A stretch of DNA of 64,000 bases. It comes from Clavelina lepadiformis (Eukaryota > Chordata > Ascidiacea > Aplousobranchia > Clavelinidae). Each line of letters starts with the position of its first letter. Within the stretch, counting starts at the first letter, position 1. A program made the translations under genes and the position numbers. The stretch is from assembly GCF_947623445.1 (NCBI RefSeq), contig NC_135246.1, positions 13,189,856 to 13,253,855 of the forward strand, written 5' to 3'. Under the pieces are notes generated by a model that saw only the letters and a program-made list of their open reading frames with translations, ran no database searches and was not told where the DNA came from. Shown here one piece after another: positions 48,201 through 61,650 of the stretch.

Positions 48201-51200
48201 CACCCTGAGCAATAATTTTAACATAGCGCGATAGAACGTGTATTTTTACGGTGATTAAAGCAATAACTCCGTCATCACCATATAATTTACAGCAACCAAA
48301 CACGTCATTTTGAAAGACAAATCACCCGGAGTTATCTCAGGCTGTATAAATATCGCGCAAGGCAACGCGTCACCAGAAAATCATCAACACAATATTTTCG
48401 ATAACAAATTAAGCCAAGAAATTGTAACCAATAGAAACCTTTGTCTAAACTAGGATCAGTGATTACTGATTATATATAATGATTACTCAATAATTGCCAA
48501 ATATTAAGATGCAAGTCGTACGTGTTCAATGATGAAGTCATCGAAGTATGCACCGAACGTCCATCCGGTATCACACTCGTGGTAGGGATATCTGGTCCAT
48601 GTCCTGACCCAATCGCTGCCGGTATCGGAAGAGTTGCTGATCCAATATCATCGTCCTCATCATCGGGCATGTAGTCGCTCTCAGCCTGGTAACTGAGGCT
48701 TGCAGGCTGGATAAGATGAACGGTATTGTTCAAATGACGATATTTAGTTTATGATTATAAGTAATGTCTTACAGATTTAACAACAAATGATCTATTGATT
48801 AATTTCTATTGATGGTAAGGTTGCTTGGTCATAAGACTGTTCAGTGATGGGGCGGATTTCAAATTTTTCACGGTTTTCATTGCATTGAAATGTCTTTTGA
48901 ATCCCAATAAGTGGAACAACAATTTAAATATACTTAATCTTATACGGGAGCACTTTGTACTTTCCAGTTTTTTTATCATGCACTCAACTTGTATTTGTAA
49001 TACATGAACACTTCAGCACCCCCTCAGTTTCGGTCAGGTAACTACAAATTCAGTTTGTTTGCACATAACATATCTTTAAACGACAAAAATCGTAAAGCGT
49101 TAACGAAATAATTTTTGATGCCGATTTTCACAAAACAGCTGTTTTTTTACTTTGATGCTGTATTTAGGATTTAACGATTAATCGTTTAAACCCCGGCGAT
49201 CAGTAAAACATTTGACAAACTTTGTACACTCATCAAAATGCAGTAAACGATAGCCTTCGCCTAAATGCCTCATTAAACGCAGCCCAAAAGATCTGGCATT
49301 TCAGTAAGTCAATGTTAATTTTGCTTTGTTTGTCTCAGTTTTATTTATTTGATGCTATTTGTTGACCACAATTAACCCTGCTTTGGCGTCGTGCATTACA
49401 TTGGGATTACGAATATTATAGCGGATTTTCATTTGCTGCTGTTGAATTGTTGGACCACTCCCAACAAACCATAGCAGGATACATTTCCTTTTTCCCTAGA
49501 AACATTGTCAATGCCTAGAATCGGCTTTAAAATAAATCGATAAATTGACTTTATAAAAAAATTCCTAAATCAACACCATGGCGGTTCGCCACGTTTCCGT
49601 TATTTAACAAATACTAGGTCTTTCCTACATACAAAGTTTAGGTTAACCAAGTCAGACAAATAAAATAAGGATATTCATCAAGAATCATGCTAGAAAATTG
49701 TTTCAATACAAATGTAAAAGATTTTTATTTCGCGTAAGTGCGACTCTCGATAATTTCTGCGGTGGTATGTTATTAATAAAGGACAAAATAAATAATATTT
49801 GTGTAAAAGTCCCTTATAAAAGATTAAGCATACGCCTAAAACTAGACTTCGCTTTATTAATAATCTGCGACATTGCGCAAATGTAAAAGATGTGTTATTT
49901 TTGGCTAACATATTTATCAAACACACGTCCGTGTTTGATAACATGGCTCGTGTGAGATCGACATTTGCGCTATTCATAGAAAAACACTTCAATTTTTAAT
50001 ACAAAGGATATAGGCTATAATAATAATATTACCCCGTTGCCTGTAGCTACGAGCTATATAGCTATGGCGCAATTATCGATATGGCAAAAGAGAAACTAGA
50101 ACCAAACTATACTGACTGACTTGCTATTTATCTAATTGTAAATTTACTGTAGACCCCATACGAAAATGGAAAACCCGATGGAATGAAAGGGTAAGTCATA
50201 AACGCACCTAGAGTCCCACCTCGAGCTATTAGGACGTGGGTTTGACCAAATAAAATATATAAATTACCGATAATAGGAAGAATTTGAAGAGTAAAAAATT
50301 GCATTGCGTAACGTTAGAATTCGGACATGTTTACAATGATCCATCAGGCCATCACAAGATTACAAATCAGCATGACTACTTTCAACAACTTGTGCCAACA
50401 AAAATGAATCAGTTTAACCAGAAAACAAATCTTACTTTGGCAGTGCTGCTACTGCTTTGGCCTTCTTGCAGGACAAACCTAACAAGGTTGGTGGTGAGAC
50501 CTAAATTCCATGTCCAAAGATGTTTAACTACACTCGGTTCCATGCCGTTGACCAGGGGTTCAAAGCAGGCTTTTATCATTAAATTTGGGTTCAAGTCCCG
50601 GTTCTCGCGAGGTAAACCAAAGTCTGGCATCCTTGCAGCTAGCACCTGAATAAAATAACAAGGATTTATGTTGAAAGTCCAACTTCGATTTGAATACATT
50701 GTTAAAAACCAAAGACGTGAAGTAAAATGCCAGTGGAAAAGTTCTCAGTATAACAGCATCACAACAATCGTCGGCAAAAAAAAAACTTGTTTATTTTTTT
50801 CGTGAAATGATGAAGATGAACTAAAATGGCAAATATTCAGCAAAGGTTCACCAACCTCCTTGAAATCTCTCTTCATGGTGTAACCAATTTTAGTCACGAA
50901 TAAGTATTGCTGAATTGTTTCATCTTCATTTTCGTGTGGAAGAAGAAATGGCGTTTTGAAACGTTTGAAGTTGCGGGTAACAAGGGGTACACACAAATCG
51001 CGAATGTCATCGTCTACAATGTTGTGTTAAGTTATGTTGTATATACCCATGAAGTAGAATAGTAAATTGAAGGAAGTTAAATGGCAGCGCAACAGCGGAA
51101 ACTGAAACCATTCAGCAAGAAATCATATGACGTCAGCTTCCCATGCATGAAAAGGCATGATTTATTTACATGTCTAGTCAGCGGTAAGTTTCTTTCGGTG

Positions 51201-53086
51201 AAACACCCAGGTTTGTACCTCCGCAACGTTAGAGCATATTATAATCCTGTTGTGAATTTTATATCATGCTTGCAATGGTTTCGTTTTAATATTTAAAGCA
51301 AACAGGATTTTGCGCAAATATAGCAGACTTCTCTTTCTTTCAAATAATATGAAATATTCTCTTTGAAGTCGACTATATTTTAAGAGAATTGCACTGGTAC
51401 AACTTTATACTTCTGCAAAATGCATTGAACCGCTCCCCATTACATAAAGTAAATCCATTTAGTTCGTTCATGCTAAAGTCGCGTTAATCCATGCGTTTGT
51501 TCGCATACAATGAGTCTTGTATTTGGTCAGAAAGTGTCTCTGTTAAATCGAAGAAATTTGTTGTTACGCGGATACGTGGTAAAATAAACTTTGCCAATAT
51601 ACGGACTTGTGGTGAATTCATCGGTGTACACCAATGGTGAAAAATCTTGCCCGTGATGGAAAAGATAGACAAAAGATTTCAGACAATCTTCCGGTTTCAA
51701 CAAAACTGGAAGAAAGATAGACGAAGGAAAATCATCTGAAAGAAAAATACCATAAATCACAAGGTAAACACCTAATACGTCCTTTTCCACAAACGTATAA
51801 CTCGCATAAAAAATAGTGGCCTTTGCAGATGTTGAATTTTGGTTGTTTTACCGTTTTCCTCATCAGATATGACGATGATCGGCCGTCGACAAACGTGTGC
51901 AAGCACGAATACGTGTAGTTGAGAAAGTCCGGAGTATACTGGATGCTGAGAACTGTCAGCTTGATCAAGGGAACGAGTGGAAGACGCCTGGCAGGTCTTT
52001 TGCCATTCACGTTTGATCCCCTTTGAAGTTAAAGAAAAGTTTGATTTATCACACTGATGTGAAATATCACTTTGATTCATTATTTGCGTTTAATATACTA
52101 ATACTCTGTTAATACGTTAGCAAATCGTTGACCATTTAAAATATACGATCTTTCAGTCTATCTAACCTCTTCAGATAGTTCCATGTCATTCCCCTCGTGT
52201 GTGATGTTGAAATGATGCAGCCAACGCTCACCAAGAGGTGAATCCAACTCCAGTTGTCCGTGAAGAGTTTGACTGAGGCAGCGACGGAACAAGAGGACGT
52301 AGTCTGGGATTCCATACAAGATCATTGAACATGCATGACAAAGCGAATTACCGTCCTCTGCAAAAGAATAAAAAATGATTAAGAACTAAAATAAATAGTT
52401 GGTAGAATTGCGTTCAAATACAAACATAATCTGTATCTATGGTGATCAAAGCTTGGAACGTTGAAATTATCAGAAAAAAGACAAATAACAGCATAAGAAA
52501 TATGGGGACTGGTAATGGGACAATTAATTTAATTGTTAATTAATTAGAAAAGACCAGTGAATTGTTATATTTGGCATTGGAGTCGGTTTGTTAAAATAAT
52601 TCAAAATAAGCGTTTTTGTTTGTTGTTAAGCGGTTTTGTTAGAATCGTACCATCCGATTCATAACCAGGCATAACAAATAAACAAAGGTAATACTAACTT
52701 GGTACAAGCAGGGGACAGACTGCTTTGGTTACTCTTGTCCAATTAAATAACTTTTTATTCTGCAATTTGGCAACATCGTCATCTTCAATAAAGGTTTTGG
52801 CAATTTCATATTTTTCTTTGTTGTTCAGTTGCCCACAAGGAATAACAGGAAAGCTTGGCATAACCTGGAAATACATACAACATCAAACTCTAATCAGAAC
52901 TAAGACCAGAAAAATGACTCCATACGATCAATCGGATTTAAAGATTTTCAAAATTACTTTGCTTGTTGAGTAAATGCTGTATTCTCCAGCAAATATAGTC
53001 TCCATTGTAAGAAACCTCAGCATGCCAATGGCAACCTGTTCTACTTTAGACTCTTGATCAGGTATTTGACTGCTTTGTCGCCCCAT
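45262..53086 (-). CDS. A20 (TNFAIP3)-like OTU protein lacking catalytic residues (12 exons, 763 aa)
   Basis: A20 proteins dampen NF-kB signalling by editing ubiquitin chains. Exons in order: 52958-53086, 52699-52864, 52167-52357, 51852-52053, 51568-51735, 50856-51013, 48522-48706, 47759-48058, 47207-47241, 46254-46444, 45892-46140, 45262-45579; phases match and total 764 codons with the stop. The OTU domain is clear: LFNWTRV before the active-site loop, LSQLHVFVLAHVCRRPIIVI, IFLPVLL, and CVPLVTRNFKRFKTPFLLP. The loop reads KDGNSLCHACS, so the nucleophile position is Ser103, and the histidine position in GQDFSPLV is Asp260. A Ser/acidic linker follows, then an unrecognised folded segment in exons 10-11. 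The tail has two A20 zinc fingers with exact C-x4-C-x11-C-x2-C spacing (C684/689/701/704 and C737/742/754/757), against seven in vertebrate A20. The first exon and the exon 11 acceptor (46140 or 46089) are the least certain. Confidence 0.88.
50529..50625. repeat. Possible tRNA-derived fragment inside an A20-like gene intron
   Basis: A perfect B-box-like GGTTCAAGTCCC lies near 50587-50598, but no convincing A-box or cloverleaf is present. It is in the large intron between the OTU exons and the linker exons. Confidence 0.2.
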
Positions 53087-56000
53087 TGTTGTCACAATTG
53101 GTACTTATAAGAATTCTAAACCCAAAAATATTTCCATAACATAACTTGGTAGATAACTCGACAAATGGTTTAAAGTACACATTTTTTCTCTATAATTCTC
53201 TTCTGCATAAGTTGACAAAAAGTCAACAGTTATCAAACTAAACTAAAACTAGCCAATAGAAGCACGTCCTCATAACAAAACAAAGTCCCGAATCAATTGT
53301 TACAAGGTTCAGTGAAAATATAAAGCATTAGAATTTTTACTTACAAGCTACATGCTTTTGAAAATAGAGGATATTTTATAATTTAAATGTGATAATAATA
53401 TTTTGTTTAAAGTTATTCAATAAGCCTTAAAAATAGTGCATGCATGCAATTTGCAATCAAGATCAAGCTTAAATGATTTTGTAAGATAACTTTGTTCGTT
53501 TCTTCGATTTATGCAAGTAGAAGAATTCAGGAGACTTTTTCATCGAATAATATTCTTAAGACCAAATGATGTTCTTCATCACAACAGTTTTCTCTCTAAA
53601 ATCTTGTGTTTATTCCAGACGTTGATGACTTTTATGAGTTCTTTATTGGGAACCTAACGTTGATTTTTTAATTAAAAAAGCTCTTCATTCCCGTAGCAGC
53701 AAATACCAACGGAGACAGAAATGATTACTGAGGGCAAACATCCATTGCAATAAAACCAACATATGGATTTGACCAACTAATATAGAGATAACATCAATCT
53801 ACTGATATTAAGTAAAATCGGAAAAGAATTTAACTTATTTTAACAATACATGTTCTTCTTCTCCGTTCCTTTCTTGTCTTTTAAAATGTTGTTGAGTTTC
53901 AATGCTTCACCACACTATTATTTTTGAATCCTTGTGTGTAATTTCAAACAAATTTGACATAAGCAACCTCAAATAACGTTGCATTTTTCCGTTTGCAACA
54001 AGTCAATGACAATTTAACTTACCACCATCATTGTATTTGCATTTGGTTTCCAAGTTTTATGGGCTTGCTAACCTACCATGTTATAATACAATTATGTTGT
54101 TACTATTTTGCACGTATCAATTTCTTGGCGCCTTTAGTTGTTCTTTTTTTGGTTGTGAGCATTTCCAACGATTTGTATTGTATTTTTCCATCTGCACAGT
54201 TGAAGGAAAAAAGAAATGATGCAATATCAGCCAAAACAACCAAGAGCATTCCTTTTCTCATTCATTCATTTTCATTTCCATAGTGTTAATAGTAACTTTC
54301 AACGACAAGCTGGGAAGATAAGGTCCCATTTGCATGCTCCATTTTCGTAGTTGTGACATCTTCATCTAATATATACATATTGTGCATCTTTTCTTAGGTG
54401 ACTTTGCCAAATATCTTGGCAAATCTTCTTAATAATTAACAAAGATGTTGTCCTTTTTTACAAATATTTCACTGCTTCTTGATTGCAAAAAATTGAGCTT
54501 TTTTGTATAATACAATTCTTCATCATCCAACATTTGCAATATGTGCAAATAAAATTCAGCAAAAACTGCAGATATGCAGCAATTTGATTCTTGTAATTTT
54601 CAATATTCCTTCTTCTCTTGAATATTTGTACATAACATATGTACTATTTGACTCCTTAAATGTGTTGCCAGAGGTTTGGAATGCATGTTGAACACACTTC
54701 AGGAGGCCAATACTAAATGCAGAAGTAACCAATTCAAACATCACAACCAATTTGAATACTTGTATTGTGTTCGATAAGAAGCGAGAAAACACAGTGTGTG
54801 AACCATTTTACTGCAATAGCAAACAGCATTTTTAATTCAAAAATAATTAGGAAAAAATCGGAAATAGTAAATGTATGTTTTCATTGACATAGAAAAATAA
54901 ATACTGATTTATCAGTACACTGCACATAAAGTCAAAGTGCTGAGTAGCATAACAACTTAATACAAAATGGGGCGGGAAAAATTCAATTACAAATCAACTG
55001 TAACAAAGCATTGTTGTACTTTCATATACGACAATTTGTATTTACTACAAGATAATATTACCACGCCAGTTTAAACTCTCCAGAAAACTGTGTTAACAGT
55101 GAATCATAGTATTATTTTAAAATCTACTGTGTATGTGGAATCGCAAAAAGCATCTCTTACAAATATCAAAGATATCACCAAAGCATTAAATTAATGTACG
55201 TGTTTTATAAACCTTTTAAGCTGCTCACAAATATTTGTGTCATACAAATAAAAAAAATTGATGTGGACTTTTTTTTTTAATTTTCACGCTGTAGTTTGCA
55301 AAAATTCAGTCTGGCACAAAAAACAGGCCAGCTTGAAAAGTTTTCCAAGTGCGCGGGGGATTAAAATTAAATACAAGTATAATGATTATTGTTACATCTT
55401 GTTCCGCAGGGAATTTCTCACCCAATAACTGCAAATTTTCCAATCTGAACTCTGGAGTGCAGGTACAACAGAGTAGGCTATCATTTTGTATCTCCCAAAT
55501 TAGGATATGAAGTGGTGCCCCATTCGGTATTTATTTGATATTAACATGGATTAATCCTTAAATTTTATTCTAAATCGAAAAGCAAGGAAATAAAACACGA
55601 AAGGTTGAAATATTACCCAAAGGAAAAATTAGCAGTCGCTGTAACTTCTTCATATGGTGTGACAAATTTTGAAGGAAAGGAATCAATCTGTAGAACCAAA
55701 TCCAAAAACTAAATCCATACAATGCAAATTGTAACGAGACCAGCTGACCAGCTTTTAGACCTAAAACAGCAATAATGGCAGAATTGTTACCGTAATTGTT
55801 ATCGCTGGTTACATCGTTACGGTGTAATAGCCTACCTTTACACTATCGCAAAAGCAGGGACCGGCATATTTATCTACCATATATCGTTTTATCATTTAAA
55901 TTAATCATAACTAGGCCTATTAACATAAAAATATAACAACGTGACTATTTTTGTTGCTGTTCTCTACTATCGTTACTCGTATCATACGGTACCTCAAATC

Positions 56001-56268
56001 GTCAAAAAGCTGTCTAATAAGTTATGTTTTATTTATCTTGCATTTTTCAAGGGCAACAATAATTTACGGAATCTGTAAAAATGAGGAACTATAAAATATT
56101 TTATTTCAATGTTCAATCATTGTAATAGCATTTGCTGAAGGGCAAGGTAAGCGGTAATGTTTTGCGTAAAATCAGAAACTAAAACTTCCAAAAGATAAAA
56201 CTGTAATTCTCCAAGTCAAAAGAATTCATCAAAAAGTTAAAAAGTAAAATATTTTATAATTTCTCACC
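53087..56268. other. AT-rich region upstream of the A20-like gene
   Basis: Presumably includes the promoter of the A20-like gene just right of 53086. On the minus strand near 55623-55692 there is a short open block (IDSFPSKFVTPYEEVTATAN) after a ttctacag acceptor, and another near 55496-55552 (NTEWGTTSYPNLGDTK, then stop). They read like exons of one small gene, but phases could not be reconciled. Confidence 0.3.
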
Positions 56269-56300
56269 TTCCGATTTCCAGAAATCAACGTTGCTCATTT
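56269..56300 (-). CDS. Possible first exon of a small minus-strand gene
   Basis: ATG opens MSNVDFWKSE and runs directly into a GTGAGA donor. The open blocks at about 55.5-55.7 kb could be later exons of the same gene, but the phase of the direct join is wrong, so an exon is missing or the idea is false. Confidence 0.25.
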
Positions 56301-58850
56301 TCAACAACTTCAGCGTATATTTTGGCTGATTTGTAGCGCATTAAATTTCAAGAACAAAGATTCAATGGATCAAATGGTTCTATACCATTTCACAATAAAA
56401 AAAGAAGAGACCCTCTCTCTCTCTCATTCTAACCGGTGATAAAAACGCTCCACCTAAATTAATAAGTGCTCTTCATACATAGAAAACATAGATTCAAGTG
56501 CATGTCATTTTTTTGTTGCAAGTTTAGATAATGTTGTTACGTTAAAAGATAAAATAAGAAAAATAATACACTAAAAGGTAACCAAAACGGTAGCTTAATT
56601 ACAATAAAATGACTTAGATCTACAGTTTATCATTGGATATTTACCATAGAACGATTTCTCCTTTTAAAAATTTAATGCATAGCGCAACTTTTTTTGAATT
56701 CTCTATTTTTTACAGGTTATAGCTGAAAACATCTGAAAACTGTGTTGATTTTAAAAAGAGGTTTACTGTAGGCTTATCACGCATCAATTTTGTCGGTATT
56801 AACATTCATTGCCATTATTTCAACACTGAACTCTTGACGTTGAGATGTTAACGTTTCCCTGTTAAATTTTTTTATTACACCGAGATAAATTAAAAAAGCA
56901 AACATAATTTAATCGTACAAGCGTACTTCGAAATCACCTGCCATGTAACCATAAATATACGAAATGCCACGAAATCTCGTGCAAAATACACATTTTTTAT
57001 ATATGATAAAGTAATCAGAATAGCCTTAAGCTTGAGCTACTTTGATATCTATTGATAGAGTTGGTTACTTGCTTACTTTTTGGTCAGCTAGAAAACTGCT
57101 TAACAAAGATTTAATTGATCAAAACAAATGAAATTACTAATGCATTTTTTTCAATAATTTTTTAAAAGCGTTGTTTTTAAAATTAAAAAGTAAATTTCTT
57201 CAGCAATAACTTTAACAAATTTTTGGCCGAAACTTTGCCAGTTTTATGACATAAATATTGGTTTTTGTAATGCAGTGTCATTATTGCAGGCCATCTGTTA
57301 GCCTAATTACCATATGAAAAATGCTTTCATATTGAAAACATTTCGGACGAAATTTTCTACCAACTTCTAAACGAAATAAAGCGATTTAAGCAAGCCTCAA
57401 TCAATAAAAAGTTTAACTTGTTCTGCAATTACTTTATCCGAAATAAGGAGCTACTTATAATAATATAAAGTTAATTTATACTATTTTACATATTGTAAGT
57501 TTTTCCATAAAATAACGGGTGCATTTATAAAAAATAATCTTCTGTACATTTTTCGTAACATTTTTCTCTGTTATTTCCTTTACTTAAATAGTACTTAAAT
57601 TAATTCCACATATATTTCAAATAATAATTACCTTCTAAATAATTGCATCAAGCACTAAGCGAAAATATCTCGTACATTAACTTGCTGTGACTTAGTAATA
57701 GATAAGCTATGCTTCTGTTGACATATTTCCCTTCCATTGCTTTAATTGGATTCTTGTTTACTGTGAGATGAAAAACATTATGAAAATATTGATTTCATTT
57801 AAATTTCTATATATTAGAGATTTGCACCGATTAATCGACAAATAACCGGTAGAGGGATTTTTTACTGGTTAATCAGCATCGGGTTTTGATGGCCGACTAA
57901 TCAGTTTTAATAACTGACTATTGATAAAATTCTCCTAACATATAAGATCCTTAATTTTTTCAGAACAATTTATATGCTCTTTAGCATTATCATATTTTAG
58001 TCTTATTATTCCGAAATATTGTATCTTCATCATTTTACGTTTTAGTGTTTTAATCTATTTTTTTCCCGTTATTTAGCATATCAATATTATAGCATCTATA
58101 GCTCTAAAATATTTCAAAAATTTTGACTACAATTACATTACTTCGTTTAACAACCTTTATCCCTCTTCACCATTGACACTTTGTATAACTTAAGAAACAT
58201 TGATATTACAGGTTATATTCGCGAAGGCCCTATAGACGTAAAAATATTAATGTTTGGTGACAACATGAAGTAAAAGGCAAGTTAAAACCAAATATGACAA
58301 TATAAATGTTCTACAATATAAGAAAATGTTATAAAAAATACTTTGTTTTAGATTTTCATGTCATACGTTAAAATATTGACTACATGAATTACGCTATTTT
58401 TCATCAATTTCTTACTTTCATGTTTTCGATCAATTTCTACTACATCTGGAAAGCATGAGGTAAAGTGTAATCTTTATATTATTATCATTTTATCAATGTT
58501 AGAAGGGTTCCAAAATTTCATTATATTTTCCAACTTTGATCAAGAAAAACACTTTGTGAATGTATCCAGCTTGTTGTTAATATAGTTTAGCTTTGTCTAA
58601 AAATTCATAGCTAAAATAAATTAACGTAAAAATGTCGTTCCACGAAATAGACCTTCTATTAGGATTTCAATTGACCGGCGATATTTGTATAGTTTAACTT
58701 AGTTTCATAAAATATTGCACGGTTATGAATCAATATAAATACAAGGTTGCTGCGTATATGTAACCTTTCTGTTATCCTAATTTGTTTATAATATCTGTAT
58801 ATAGCAAAACTTATCGTGTTCAATCCTTTTAATGTTCTGGATTGCTTGAA
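56301..58850. other. Very AT-rich non-coding stretch
   Basis: Includes a short (CT)n run near 56410-56428. No exon, RNA gene or element was recognised. Confidence 0.55.
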
Positions 58851-59033
58851 CAGATTCAGCGCTGTTCACGACAACAACGTTTGGCGCGAAATTTGAAAGG
58901 TTTATTGTGGAAGCAAACAAAAGAAACTGCCGCTACAAAATTTTTCAAACGCTTTATGCTGGTTGGTCCGGAATGCCGACGGAACGTGCATGTACAGAAT
59001 ACAAATATTTATCCGTATGGATTACTTAAATCT
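58851..59033 (+). CDS. Candidate terminal exon, unidentified protein
   Basis: A pyrimidine-rich acceptor ending gcttgaacag is followed by an open frame (phase 1) to a TAA at about 59031-59033. It encodes TTFGAKFERFIVEANKRN and then YKIFQTLYAGWSGMPTERAC. The Cys/Trp/Tyr content in otherwise AT-rich DNA supports coding. The other two forward frames are also open over most of this segment, and one continues to 59295. A related segment with FGAKFE occurs at 63681-63716. No family is recognised. Confidence 0.35.
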
Positions 59034-59295
59034 GCGTGACCAAGCTCTAAAGTTAAACAATCCGTGCTGTGACAGCCTATTGCGAATTTTGACTATGTTC
59101 TGCATCGATCTTTTAACAAATTTGAGAATTTGCAAACTGCCGGGTATCGCTCGATTTTCTAAAGCGAACTTAACTACAATCTTATGTAGTAGATATAGAT
59201 ATAATGATGAGTGTGAACAGAATTATAAACTCTCTTTGTCAGTTTTAGCAACACAACACGCTGATGTACAATTTTGTACATTTTTATCCGCATAA

Positions 59296-61412
59296 GAACT
59301 CACAATGCGTCTGCATATTCAAGATGACAGATATATAAGGTTAGCAAGTGAGTGTTTGCTCAGTAAAGTCTACACAAAAGCATTTTGAAATGAAATAGAA
59401 AAATGCGAGGCCGAGACCAAGATATTTTAGACTCAAACAACATGGAACAAAAGGCCTATTATGTTTACGTCCTATAAATAAAACGATCCAACAAAAGCAC
59501 TCCGTTGTTACAACCAATCATTTGTGAGCCAATGAATACCTTTCCACAAAAAGAAGCTCTATGCAGCCATTATACAGATCGTAGTGTAACTGTGATATCC
59601 ATAAGAAGCGGCGACTTAAAATGTGATATCTGCTTATTAGCTTTTTATGTAGTAAAATTTGACAATCAAAACAAAATGTACGTCAAATCTAATTGTAAAT
59701 ATTTTGTCACAACTATTTTGTTAAAACTGAGAACAACAGCAAGCGTATACACGCTATACTTTATGTTTCACACAAAGTCATTTTATCAAAAATGGGTGTA
59801 AGAAAAGCCATCAAACATATTTTAGTGGTTTATAATTTCTGATATAAAGTTAACCGAACAAATCTCGGTGAAAAAAATAGCCTACAGTTTAAAAAGAGAA
59901 TAAATTGCTATTTTACAAAAGATGATCTGAGGAAATAAGCATAGGAAATTTGTTACCTAGCCAACAATCAGTTTGCTTTCTATACGAAACATAAGCTACT
60001 ATATGAATAAAAATTTAAAAAATAATAAAAATTTTGATCAAGGCTTTTTGAAAAACATCATAAGGTTATATTCACTCTTCCTTTAGAAAATTACCTGCAA
60101 ACTTCTGATGAAAATCATAGGTTAACCTCATCGTGCTTATAGTTTGTCGAAACGCACTGAACAACTGTAAATCCTACTTTACTATACCATTTGCTGTAAA
60201 GTTCAAATTAATATTTAACTTACTAAGGAAAAGAGTTATCGGGTCAAAGTAAATATAGAAACGTTTAATCGTCAAACAAAGTAAAGTTATATACAACATA
60301 CAGTATAACGTAAACGGGTCGTATAGAATTTATATAAACGATGCATTCACTAAAAGCATGTAACGCTTCCTTTGTAAATTAACTTTATTCTATCATTTGC
60401 AATTTATGTCCCTCCAGAAGCAACCACTTTGTATCGTTCAATTTTATGGACTATATAGCATAGCTATACCTTTCAGCTAACCTTGAAAAAGGAATGATAG
60501 CCTTCAACGATTTTCTGGAATGGGTCTCGCTGTCTTTTTCAAAATAGGAAACGCTTCGTTACACTAGTTTAACATACACTGTAAATGCTGTACGCACGAG
60601 TGGACGACAGTTATTTTATGCCCCATGAGCTTCATTTCAGGTGTGACATGTAGTGTAAAATAAAACCAAATAGACCAATATATGTTGAAGCTTAGAAACG
60701 TGTATGTAAAAGATTGACCAAAATCGGCACCTGTGTGCACAAACTATGATGTGTGTAAATGTAAGTGCACAAGCCCTGTTATAAACGATAGGAATATAAG
60801 CTTACTGCAAGGCTGCGTCTAAACCGACATCTTTGGGAGAATCCCAAAATCGGTAACATTTGAGAAAAAAAAACAATAAAATCATTCGAAAAACGATCAA
60901 TAAAATTCTGTAAAAGACTGAGAACGCAATGTTAAAAAAATCAATTTCGATGACATCATACCTGTTTTAAAGTAAATGTTAGCACCATATCCAAATGATC
61001 AAGTTTTTACTACTTTTTGTAAAGTCTAAGTAAGCAATAACATAATGCTTCATCTGGCTAAATAATTTTGAATGTCATTCTAGGTAAAGATTTTCATAAA
61101 ACAATGCCAAAACTACTGCACATAGTTAGTTTTCTCTGCTGGTAAAGCTTCTTCTTTTATTTTATTTTCTTTTAAACTGCTTTTGTTATCGACAAAATTA
61201 AAATTTTTGCCAGCAACCTTAACAGTTACCTCAAATGCTTAAATAAATTTGTATAATACAAGCGGTGATATAGTGCAGAAAAGATGCAATTGTACAAAAT
61301 AATGTTGAAATGAAAAGTAGATACGTTTTAAGAAAATCGTAAAATTTAAACTTTTTAATACCTGGCTATGTTATGTCTTAGAACAGTTGCCGAACAGAAG
61401 TTACAAATCAGC
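59296..61412. other. AT-rich non-coding stretch
   Basis: Only short, AT-driven frames (for example 59505-59801) with no motif or splice context. Nothing supportable. Confidence 0.5.
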
Positions 61413-61650
61413 ATGAAGCTGGTTACCTGTTCCCTGGTAACTAATTCCCATAGACTTATTCGAATCATGCATTTGGTTACTTGTCATATGCTGGTTTCTT
61501 GTTCAGTTACTGATTTGCAGATGAAATTGGTTACATGTTATACCATTCATGTAACTATAATTATTAAATAAAGATATTTACCGACATTGAAGAAGTAACT
61601 GAAGAAGTAACCAGTGAACCGGTAACCAACTTCATTCCAGTCAGTTACAT
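61413..61650. repeat. Minisatellite-like block with inverted arms
   Basis: Variants of ATGAAGCTGGTTACCTGTTC recur on the + strand near 61413, 61469, 61489 and 61520. The block 61600-61635 is the same motif inverted (ends GGTAACCAACTTCAT). The arms 61413-61449 and 61600-61635 could form an imperfect hairpin. No transposon ends were recognised. Confidence 0.55.

Noticed and set aside
53993..54283. 96-codon forward frame rich in hydrophobic residues
   Set aside because: Composition follows the T-rich DNA; no ATG context, domain or splice sites.
56410..56428. (CT)n run as a regulatory GAGA-type element
   Set aside because: Too short and isolated; an ordinary microsatellite is simpler.
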